Part shown: positions 16,812-21,954 of the stretch, piece after piece
How positions within the stretch are numbered: the stretch's first letter is position 1
How the letters are laid out: each line of letters starts with the position of its first letter
DNA from: Oscillospiraceae bacterium
Lineage (GTDB): Bacteria > Bacillota > Clostridia > Oscillospirales > Ruminococcaceae
Direction of reading: 5' to 3'
Length of the DNA: 41,762 nt
Assembly: GCA_024404815.1 (NCBI GenBank)
Contig: JAKSPL010000020.1
Coordinates: 1 to 41,762, forward strand
The notes under the pieces: generated by a model
Told to the model about the DNA's origin: nothing
Database searches by the model: none
Seen by the model: only the letters and a program-made list of their open reading frames with translations
Program-made: the position numbers and the translations under genes

Positions 16812-17000
16812 TTATTCACCTTTCTTTCTGCCGCCGTACAGCCGCCAGTCACCCCAGAAGCCGCCGAGCAGCACTGTAAACAGCGCAAACGCGCTCACTC
16901 GTTCACCATGCGACACCTTGTATACGATCAGCACAAACGCCGCTGAGCATACGATTGTCGCAATTCTCGCAGTAATTCTGCCTGCTTTTTTTGCCGTCAT
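16812..17000 (-). CDS. small membrane protein
   Basis: This is a 62-residue protein; the ATG at 17000 follows GGAGGAAA. A basic N-terminus (TAKKAGRITARIA) leads into a hydrophobic helix (about residues 14-30), a short loop, a second hydrophobic stretch (about 36-52) and a basic tail GGRKKGE. Two membrane passes are likely. Prophage early regions often carry such genes, for superinfection exclusion or unknown roles; nothing here decides which. Confidence 0.65.
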   Translation of the reverse strand: MTAKKAGRITARIATIVCSAAFVLIVYKVSHGERVSAFALFTVLLGGFWGDWRLYGGRKKGE

Positions 17001-17017
17001 TGTTGTTTCCTCCGTTT

Positions 17018-17275
17018 TCATTCTTCTTCTTTCTCTGCGAAGGCGACCTCGATCGCCTTCATGATCTCATTGCCGCTGAGTCCCAGGCTCAGGTAGCGCA
17101 TCAGCCGCTCCAGCGGAATCATGTCCGGATCTGCGCGGTCACGCTTCACCGTTCGCTCGCAAACGTGAGTAAGCGCGGCAAGGTCTGCGTCAGTCATCTG
17201 TCTGCGGTGCGCGAGCATCTCAATGAAGCTCCACAGCTTTCTGGACGGCGAGATTTTGGTTCTTGCAGATGTCAT
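17018..17275 (-). CDS. small helix-turn-helix regulator
   Basis: This is an 85-residue protein; ATG at 17275 follows AAAGGAGG. The part MTDADLAALTHVCERTVKRD reads as a helix-turn-helix, followed by a helical section (LERLMRYLSLGLSGNEIMKAI) and an acidic end. It is a probable early phage DNA-binding regulator. It lies directly downstream of the triple-HTH gene with the ribosome site in the gap. Confidence 0.65.
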   Translation of the reverse strand: MTSARTKISPSRKLWSFIEMLAHRRQMTDADLAALTHVCERTVKRDRADPDMIPLERLMRYLSLGLSGNEIMKAIEVAFAEKEEE

Positions 17276-17289
17276 AGGGATTCCTCCTT

Positions 17290-17574
17290 TCAGTCGTTGT
17301 CCCAATGCTTCAAGATGCGAATGAGGTCAGGCAGAATCTTGGTTTCATCGGGAGCGGCGATCTTGCCTTCCGAGATGCGCTCGACTGATCCACACAGCGC
17401 ATTGAACAGCCGCTCCAGTTTCTTTTCGTGCTGTTCGCGGCTTTCATCGCTGACCTCTCGCGGTGCGGTGAACTTGGAATCCATTGCGCTGCGGAGATAG
17501 CTCCACTCGACCTGCCCCATCTCGCTCATGGATTCGATGATTTCATCAATCGTGGGTTTTGCATGCGTTTTCAT
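17290..17574 (-). CDS. possible internal start giving a separate 94-residue protein
   Basis: Inside the triple-HTH frame, ATG 17574 follows AGGAGGAAACCCAA, a much better ribosome site than most in this prophage. The product (MKTHAKPTIDEIIESM to ILKHWDND) would be a compact helical protein. An old stop codon between domains may have been lost, or both forms may be made on purpose. Same frame as the longer product. Confidence 0.4.
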   Translation of the reverse strand: MKTHAKPTIDEIIESMSEMGQVEWSYLRSAMDSKFTAPREVSDESREQHEKKLERLFNALCGSVERISEGKIAAPDETKILPDLIRILKHWDND

Positions 17575-18228
17575 TTGGGTTTCCTCCTCTCTGGTTGTTG
17601 GTTCTTTGCCGAGCAGTTCCGAAACGGTCACTCCGAAGTATACGGCGATTTTTTCAAGAATTGCATAATTCGGAAAATTACCGTGTTTACCCCAGTCACC
17701 GATGGCATTGACATTCAATCCCATTTTAGAAAGGAAGTCTTTCTGTGAAATGCCTTTCTCTGCAATTAGGAATTTCAGGTTTTCAATGAACTTCCTGTTC
17801 GGCTTTTCTTCCTCGAAGAAATACGACGGCTCAACTCCGAGCGCTTCGGCAAGGCGAGGGATTTTTTCAGCATTAGGATGAGTCGTTCCAGATTCCCACA
17901 TCGAAATACAAGATTTATTGACTTCGCATCTTGCGGCGAGGTATTCCATTGTCCATCCAAGATCAAGCCGCCTGCGCCGAATCTTTTCTCCGATTACCGT
18001 ATCAAGGACAGAATCATCAACAGCAATTTCGCTTTTGCCGAGCAGATAATCGACAGATACACTAAAGTAGTTTGCAATGCGCTGGAGCGTGTCGCCGCCT
18101 GGAATTGTCCCACGTTGTTCCCAATTTAAGAATGAGTTTGTTCCAAGGTTTAAGTCTCTCAGCATTTTATTTTTTGTGATTCCACGAGTTTTTATTAGGC
18201 TTAATACTCTTTCTAAAAATGAAGTCAT
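17290..18228 (-). CDS. regulator with three XRE-type helix-turn-helix domains
   Basis: This is a 312-residue protein with ATG at 18228 after GGAGCTGAG. Three XRE domains follow each other: residues 1-66 (ending DTLQRIANYFSVSVDYLLGK), about 75-135 (IRRRRLDLGWTMEYLAARC), and about 140-200 (ending ILEKIAVYFGVTVSELLGKE). The first closely resembles the domain of the repressor gene at 18668. The last 94 residues form a different helical region that begins with its own ATG at 17574, preceded by a perfect AGGAGG at eight bases. This suggests a gene fusion or a second product. It is probably the first or second leftward early gene and a Cro-like or antirepressor-type control protein. Confidence 0.8.
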   Translation of the reverse strand: MTSFLERVLSLIKTRGITKNKMLRDLNLGTNSFLNWEQRGTIPGGDTLQRIANYFSVSVDYLLGKSEIAVDDSVLDTVIGEKIRRRRLDLGWTMEYLAARCEVNKSCISMWESGTTHPNAEKIPRLAEALGVEPSYFFEEEKPNRKFIENLKFLIAEKGISQKDFLSKMGLNVNAIGDWGKHGNFPNYAILEKIAVYFGVTVSELLGKEPTTREEETQMKTHAKPTIDEIIESMSEMGQVEWSYLRSAMDSKFTAPREVSDESREQHEKKLERLFNALCGSVERISEGKIAAPDETKILPDLIRILKHWDND

Positions 18229-18244
18229 GTTCTCAGCTCCTTTT

Positions 18245-18469
18245 TCAATGTACGACTGTCCATGCGGTTTCCTCCTTTTCCAGTTTTGAAAGAATAGCGT
18301 CAACTGCTTCACGAATGCGCTTGTGCTTCGGCTGGTCTCCGACACCGCTGAGAGCCGCGGAGAGTTCTGTGACGTTGACGGACATCTCTGTAAGCTTTCT
18401 GACATCAGGCAGAATTGCAGACTGTGTCAGACCAAGAGCCGCCAATCTCGCTTTGTACATATTCGGCAT
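18245..18469 (-). CDS. small early phage protein, probable regulator
   Basis: This is a 74-residue protein; ATG at 18469 is eight bases after AAGGAGG. It is the first gene of the leftward transcript that starts near 18546. It is helical, with MYKARLAALGLTQSAILPDV resembling the first helices of an XRE domain but without a full motif, and a C-terminal helix (REAVDAILSKLEKEE). The first-gene position suggests a Cro- or excisionase-like role; this is inference. Confidence 0.65.
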   Translation of the reverse strand: MPNMYKARLAALGLTQSAILPDVRKLTEMSVNVTELSAALSGVGDQPKHKRIREAVDAILSKLEKEETAWTVVH

Positions 18470-18487
18470 TTGATTCACCTCCTTGTA

Positions 18488-18516
18488 TTGACTTTTTTAC
18501 TCTGGTATGCTATACT
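18488..18516 (+). promoter_or_regulatory. rightward promoter for the repressor
   Basis: TTGACT (18488-18493) and TATACT (18511-18516) are separated by exactly 17 bases. An imperfect palindrome CTCT-GGTATGCTATAC-TAGAG covers 18500-18520, so a repressor could sit on the -10 region. Transcription would run into the gene at 18668. Confidence 0.75.
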
Positions 18517-18525
18517 AGAGAAAAG

Positions 18526-18574
18526 AAGAATAATATTCTTTACTCTAGTAAGATTTTAGCACGAAATCTTACTA
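18526..18574. promoter_or_regulatory. operator palindromes between face-to-face promoters
   Basis: AAGAATAATATTCTT at 18526-18540 is a perfect odd-length palindrome. TAGTAAGATTT (18546-18556) and AAATCTTACTA (18564-18574) form a perfect 11-base inverted repeat. The latter covers the -10 of the leftward promoter. TACTCT(A/G)GTA occurs twice (near 18499 and 18541). Confidence 0.7.
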
Positions 18575-18581
18575 AAGTCAA
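18553..18581 (-). promoter_or_regulatory. leftward early promoter
   Basis: On the minus strand TTGACT (18581-18576) and TAAAAT (18558-18553) are 17 bases apart. Transcription starts near 18546 and runs leftward through the rightward promoter, so the two promoters face each other and transcripts would collide. Confidence 0.65.
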
Positions 18582-18615
18582 CTATTTTTCTCACTGTGAG
18601 AAGATTTCTATTTAT

Positions 18616-18645
18616 TGCACAAAAAAGTTGCACAAACATTGTGCA
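18616..18645. promoter_or_regulatory. operator-like TGCACA half-sites before the repressor gene
   Basis: TGCACA at 18616-18621 and 18629-18634, and the inverted TGTGCA at 18640-18645. The last two form TGCACAAACATTGTGCA, a perfect 7-3-7 inverted repeat just before the repressor RBS. Likely an autoregulatory site. Confidence 0.5.
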
Positions 18646-18667
18646 TAATAACAAAGGAGGGATAAAT

Positions 18668-19120
18668 ATGTTCTGGAACAGATTTTTTGAATTGTGTGCA
18701 TCTGTAAAATTAAAGCCAAATAGAGTTGCTTCAATAATCGGCGTATCGTCTGCATCTGTTACAAAATGGAAAAATGGTACTATTCCAAACTCTGATACAT
18801 TGCTTAAAATCGCAGACTACTTCGCCGTATCGGTTGACTACCTCCTTGGCAAAACGGATGACCGCTTTTATTGCGATGAACATATGCTTGACATTTTGAA
18901 TGAACAGGACGATGACACTTTACAGAAATCTCCACACAATCTGCTCGAAATGCAACGAATGAAACGTGAAAAAGACGAACAGGCACAAAAAAAGCAGCCC
19001 ACTGAAAAGCAGGCTGCTGCGATTAACAAGATAAAGAATATGTCACCTGATGAACTGCAACAGGCGGAGGTATTCCTCGATTTCATCATCAGTAAGCGTG
19101 AGGATCCTGTCGATGAGTGA
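18668..19120 (+). CDS. CI-like phage repressor (XRE family, no peptidase domain)
   Basis: This 150-residue protein starts at ATG 18668 after AAAGGAGGG. Residues 1-65 form an XRE helix-turn-helix (VASIIGVSSASVTKWKNG, then DTLLKIADYFAVSVDYLLGK). A charged linker and a C-terminal helix (MSPDELQQAEVFLDFII) follow, probably for dimerisation. It is the only rightward regulator gene and faces the leftward early genes, as CI does. No LexA/CI-type serine protease domain is present, so RecA-driven self-cleavage is not expected and induction must work another way; see the SOS-box gene opposite its 3' end. Confidence 0.85.
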   Translation: MFWNRFFELCASVKLKPNRVASIIGVSSASVTKWKNGTIPNSDTLLKIADYFAVSVDYLLGKTDDRFYCDEHMLDILNEQDDDTLQKSPHNLLEMQRMKREKDEQAQKKQPTEKQAAAINKIKNMSPDELQQAEVFLDFIISKREDPVDE

Positions 19121-19138
19121 TTGAATGCGTTCTTCCAT
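19043..19138 (-). CDS. candidate SOS-controlled 31-residue peptide antisense to the repressor end
   Basis: ATG 19138 lies seven bases after GGAGGAA (19152-19146) and opens a 31-codon frame ending in TGA at 19043. The peptide MEERIQSLIDRILTLTDDEI continues with about ten more residues ending in LLQFIR; it is an amphipathic helical sequence. A consensus promoter on the same strand (19216-19188) and a LexA-type box (19166-19177) lie directly upstream. The gene overlaps the last 78 bases of the repressor gene on the opposite strand. Its second half resembles the repressor's own C-terminal helix. A role as anti-repressor, by antisense RNA or by peptide binding, is inference. Confidence 0.6.
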   Translation of the reverse strand: MEERIQSLIDRILTLTDDEIEEYLRLLQFIR

Positions 19139-19165
19139 TTTGCAATTCCTCCGTTTCACAATATA

Positions 19166-19177
19166 GAACATTTGTTC
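19166..19177. promoter_or_regulatory. LexA (SOS) box GAACATTTGTTC
   Basis: GAAC-N4-GTTC matches the Bacillota LexA/DinR core. It is flanked by TATA on both sides, extending the symmetry. It covers about +4 to +15 of the leftward promoter at 19188-19216 and also touches the -10 of a weaker rightward promoter (TTGCAA 19140-19145, TATAGA 19162-19167) toward the integrase. Confidence 0.7.
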
Positions 19178-19187
19178 CTATAATTCC

Positions 19188-19216
19188 AGTCTAGCATATT
19201 TTTCCGTTATTGTCAA
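19188..19216 (-). promoter_or_regulatory. leftward promoter of the 31-codon antisense gene
   Basis: On the minus strand TTGACA (19216-19211) and TAGACT (19193-19188) are separated by exactly 17 bases. The predicted start near 19181 precedes the LexA box, the RBS and the 31-codon frame. Confidence 0.7.
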
Positions 19217-19230
19217 TACCAGGTTCATGT

Positions 19231-19252
19231 GATGTGCAATATACTGCACATC
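19231..19252. promoter_or_regulatory. palindrome GATGTGCA-N6-TGCACATC before the integrase
   Basis: A perfect 8-base inverted repeat shortly upstream of the integrase RBS. It contains the same TGCACA/TGTGCA half-sites as the repressor leader (18616-18645) but in the opposite arrangement. It may bind the same regulator or form an mRNA hairpin that limits integrase translation. Confidence 0.5.
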
Positions 19253-19281
19253 TTTCGCGAATTTCTAGGAGGTGACCGCGC

Positions 19282-20316
19282 ATGAAGCCAAAATGCAAAC
19301 ACCGCCTGCGCCTATCTATCGGACAAGGTGCTGACGGCATCTACCACTACAAATCATTCACAGGCTACGGCGACACGCCTGCACAGGCTCGGAAAGACGC
19401 AGAACGGTTGTCCCGTGAATGGCAGGTACTGCATAAGTCGGAGAAACACGGCTCGTCTATGACACTCGCTGATGCGTATGCTGCGTATATTGATTCCAAG
19501 CGCAATGTGCTGTCACCGTCAACGATTGCGAATTATATTCGCATGGCAAAGACGAACGTGCCGCAGCTCATGCCTATGCAGCTCGACCACATCACACAGG
19601 CAGACATCCAATGCGCAATCAATGCCGAAGCCGCGAACCACAGCCCGAAGACCGTGCGGAACATCCACGGACTACTCTCCGCTGTCCTGCGGATGTATGC
19701 ACCGGGCATGAGATTAAACACAACACTCCCAAAGAAAATCAAACACGAGATATATGTGCCGTCGAACGAAGACATCGAAAGGCTGATTGCCTGCGCTGAC
19801 GAGCAAGCGAAGAAAATTATCATCCTTGCTGCGATTGGTTCACTGCGGCGCTCTGAGATCTGTGGACTGACATCAGAAGACATCGACGGAAACATGATAA
19901 CGATCCGCAAGGTAATGGTGGTTTCGACACAAGGCGGATACTGCATCAAGAACGCGCCGAAGTCGGATGCAGGGTATCGTATAGTGACCATGCCGCAAGA
20001 AGTAATGCATCTGCTTGTTCCATCTGGAGATACTGATCGGATAGTCGGAATCAATCCACAAGGAGCATACAAGGCTTTCAAACGTTCGTTGCGTGTTGCA
20101 CATCTTCCTGACTTTCGGCTGCACGATCTTCGCCATTACCAGGCGTCGATTCTTCACGCGCTCGGCGTCCCGGACAAATACATCATGGAACGCGGCGGCT
20201 GGAAAACTGATTCAACCCTGAAAAACGTATACCAGCACACTATGGACGAAAAACGAAAAGAAGTAGAAGATTCCATATGCGATTTCTTCTCGGATAAATT
20301 CAAAGATGTGCTGTGA
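19282..20316 (+). CDS. int: phage tyrosine integrase
   Basis: This is a 344-residue protein; ATG at 19282 after AGGAGGTG. It has an N-terminal arm-binding region (HYKSFTGYGDTPAQARKDAE), a SAM-like core-binding domain (about 55-150; LADAYAAYIDSKRN, LSPSTIANYIR), and a catalytic domain with the first arginine in GSLRRSEICGL, the HDLRHYQAS box with H-x-x-R, the GGWK tryptophan and the nucleophile tyrosine in KNVYQHT. All catalytic residues are present. It catalyses integration and excision at the tRNA 3' end found 66 bases after its stop. Confidence 0.96.
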   Translation: MKPKCKHRLRLSIGQGADGIYHYKSFTGYGDTPAQARKDAERLSREWQVLHKSEKHGSSMTLADAYAAYIDSKRNVLSPSTIANYIRMAKTNVPQLMPMQLDHITQADIQCAINAEAANHSPKTVRNIHGLLSAVLRMYAPGMRLNTTLPKKIKHEIYVPSNEDIERLIACADEQAKKIIILAAIGSLRRSEICGLTSEDIDGNMITIRKVMVVSTQGGYCIKNAPKSDAGYRIVTMPQEVMHLLVPSGDTDRIVGINPQGAYKAFKRSLRVAHLPDFRLHDLRHYQASILHALGVPDKYIMERGGWKTDSTLKNVYQHTMDEKRKEVEDSICDFFSDKFKDVL

Positions 20317-20381
20317 ATTATGACACGTTTTATGACATGGAATATAAAATAACGTAAAAACAAGACAATACATCTGTATTT

Positions 20382-20409
20382 ACGGGTTCGAATCCCGTAT
20401 GCTCCACCA
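20382..20409 (+). other. attachment site: tRNA 3' fragment (T arm, acceptor, CCA)
   Basis: ACGGG-TTCGAAT-CCCGT (20382-20398) is a complete T arm, followed by the acceptor 3' strand ATGCTCC, a discriminator A and CCA. No D or anticodon arm precedes it; the bases just upstream belong to the prophage end. This is the host tRNA 3' end left behind by integration, so the intact tRNA should lie at the far left end of the prophage. The exact core length cannot be seen. Confidence 0.85.
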
Positions 20410-20453
20410 AAAAAGAAAGCAGGTATTGATCAGAATATCTGCTTTCTTTTTTC
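20408..20453 (+). terminator. host terminator after the tRNA end
   Basis: GAAAGCAGGTATT pairs with AATATCTGCTTTC over a 6-base loop and is followed by TTTTTT. It directly follows the CCA, as expected of the original tRNA transcript terminator. Confidence 0.85.
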
Positions 20454-20522
20454 GTCTGCATCATTAGGAAAAAGGCATATACTGCCGTTGAAAGAAAAAA
20501 ATGAATAGGGAGAGAGAAGAAA

Positions 20523-20969
20523 ATGGATCTTGTACCGGCAGAATTCAATCAGATCGAGAACATTGTCGGGATGTCAGTTCAGGCATTCGAAACCGATATT
20601 GAAGTTGGCGGAAAAGAGGGGGATGTTCCTCCTGAATATGATTCTGTGTCATGGCATAGACAAATGGCGGAAGAAGGGCATTTGTTTCAGGCGATGATCG
20701 GTGAGAAAATTGTTGGTGCCGCCATTCTTTTTGAAGATGAGAAAAATCAAAGCTTATACATTGGAAGAATTTTTATTGACAAGCTCTACCATAAAAAGGG
20801 TTTTGGAATGCAGCTGATGGAGGCAATAGAAAAACAGTTTTCGTATATTCGGGAAATCAATCTGGACACCCCCTGTTGGAATGTCCGAACCAATGCCTTT
20901 TATCAAAAACTCGGATATGAACTGATTGGAACCGAGGACGGTTTTGCTCTTTATCAAAAGATAAGATGA
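20523..20969 (+). CDS. GNAT-family acetyltransferase
   Basis: This 148-residue protein, ATG at 20523 after GGGAGAGAG, has the GNAT fold order. The acetyl-CoA binding motif is in IGRIFIDKLYHKKGFGMQLM (K-x-G-x-G type loop), followed by the C-terminal AFYQKLGYELIG typical of the family. The substrate is unknown: an amine of an antibiotic, polyamine, peptide or protein. It is the first chromosomal gene after the prophage and stands alone, converging with the pilus operon at a shared terminator. Confidence 0.9.
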   Translation: MDLVPAEFNQIENIVGMSVQAFETDIEVGGKEGDVPPEYDSVSWHRQMAEEGHLFQAMIGEKIVGAAILFEDEKNQSLYIGRIFIDKLYHKKGFGMQLMEAIEKQFSYIREINLDTPCWNVRTNAFYQKLGYELIGTEDGFALYQKIR

Positions 20970-20983
20970 GAACACGCAGGCAT

Positions 20984-21032
20984 AAAATAACAGCACCGTA
21001 TCGGGGGTTCAGATACGGTGCTGTTATTTTTT
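20984..21032. terminator. bidirectional terminator between GNAT gene and pilus operon
   Basis: AAAATAACAGCACCGTATC (20984-21002) pairs perfectly with GATACGGTGCTGTTATTTT (21012-21030), with T-runs on both strands. The stop codon of the class C sortase (21024-21026) lies inside the stem, so termination and the end of translation nearly coincide. Confidence 0.9.
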
Positions 21033-21857
21033 CGCATTGCGTTTTTTCTTGGAACGTCTGCCGCTGAACAACAGATAAGCGAGCAGGATCAGGGACATCG
21101 GGATGGCAAATACCGCCATAACGATCACACGCGAGATAGAGAATGCCTCGTTGGGGACGTAGAGAATGCGGTCCTCAGGCGTCTGGATGCGCTTGCCGCG
21201 AATCAGCAGGCGGTGGGTATTGATGCCGTAGGGGGTACAGGTGAACAATGTGCAGTAGTCTTTCCCATTGGTAATTTGGAGGTCGCCGATTTCATTGGGA
21301 TAGACGGTGCGGATCTGATCCACCTGATAGGTGAGAACGTCTGAAAGGACGGTGATATAGAAAGTATCGCCGACTTCCAGCTTATCCAGATCGGTGAACA
21401 GCTTGGAACTGGGGAGTCCGCGGTGACCGGAAAGTACAGCATGCGTACTGGTTCCGCCGACGGGAAGGCTTGTACCTTCGAGGTGTCCTGCGCCGATTTG
21501 GAGCACGTTGTCGTCTACGCCGTGGTAGATGGGAAGTTCCACTTTGATTTTGTCGATGGTGACATAGCCCATAATGCCTGTGCCGGTGGTGTCGAGGGTA
21601 TCTGTATATCCTTGCACCAGATCGGGCTGATAGAACGCATTCGGGTCTGCTGCCAGCGCGGCATTATATTCGTTTGCTTTCTGGATGGCTGCTTTGTGCT
21701 CATCTTCCGACATACTGTTGATGATTTCGTTATAGGAATCAATGAGCTGTGTCTGATTCTTAGAGTTGATAAAGTTGCTGACAGAGGGATACAGCAGCAG
21801 TCCAATGCCAATCAGAAACGCAAGCGACAGGAGAATGTTGAGCAGATTTCGTTTCAT
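21024..21857 (-). CDS. srtC: class C (pilin) sortase, downstream operon
   Basis: This is a 277-residue protein, ATG at 21857 after TAGGAG. It has an N-terminal membrane helix (about 7-25) and a C-terminal membrane helix (about 245-265) with a lysine-rich tail, the two-helix layout of class C sortases. Catalytic residues are visible: His in LSGHRGLPSSKLF, Cys in CTLFTCTPYG and Arg in NTHRLLIRG. A possible lid segment lies around ADPNAFYQP. It would join backbone pilins by lysine isopeptide bonds. It is last in its operon, separated from the pilin gene by a strong hairpin. Confidence 0.93.
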   Translation of the reverse strand: MKRNLLNILLSLAFLIGIGLLLYPSVSNFINSKNQTQLIDSYNEIINSMSEDEHKAAIQKANEYNAALAADPNAFYQPDLVQGYTDTLDTTGTGIMGYVTIDKIKVELPIYHGVDDNVLQIGAGHLEGTSLPVGGTSTHAVLSGHRGLPSSKLFTDLDKLEVGDTFYITVLSDVLTYQVDQIRTVYPNEIGDLQITNGKDYCTLFTCTPYGINTHRLLIRGKRIQTPEDRILYVPNEAFSISRVIVMAVFAIPMSLILLAYLLFSGRRSKKKRNAKK

Positions 21858-21882
21858 GAATGACTCCTAGCGGATGAAGATA

Positions 21883-21916
21883 GATACAGCGGAAGAAATC
21901 AATCTTCCGCTGTATC
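21883..21916 (-). promoter_or_regulatory. intercistronic hairpin between backbone pilin and sortase
   Basis: GATACAGCGGAAGA (21883-21896) and TCTTCCGCTGTATC (21903-21916) form a perfect 14-base stem with a 6-base loop. No U-run follows on the minus strand. It probably stabilises the pilin mRNA 3' end or partly ends transcription, keeping sortase output low. Confidence 0.7.
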
Positions 21917-21954
21917 GAGGTTATGAAACTTTGGGAATAGAATCGTTTGCGGAA

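Larger units (their letters stand above)
1..20409. mobile_element. right part of an integrated tailed temperate prophage
   Basis: A continuous phage gene order is visible: integrase and CI-like repressor at the right edge, then leftward regulators, recombination, replication, late regulator, terminase, portal, minor capsid, scaffold and the start of the major capsid gene. The right boundary is set by a tRNA 3' fragment at 20382-20409, directly beyond the integrase gene. The left boundary, with the tail, lysis and intact tRNA genes, lies outside the window. All structural genes seen are intact, so the prophage may be functional. Confidence 0.93.

Noticed and set aside
20330-20410. complete tRNA gene before the terminator
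   Set aside because: Only the T arm and acceptor 3' strand are present. No D arm, anticodon arm or matching 5' acceptor strand is seen upstream.
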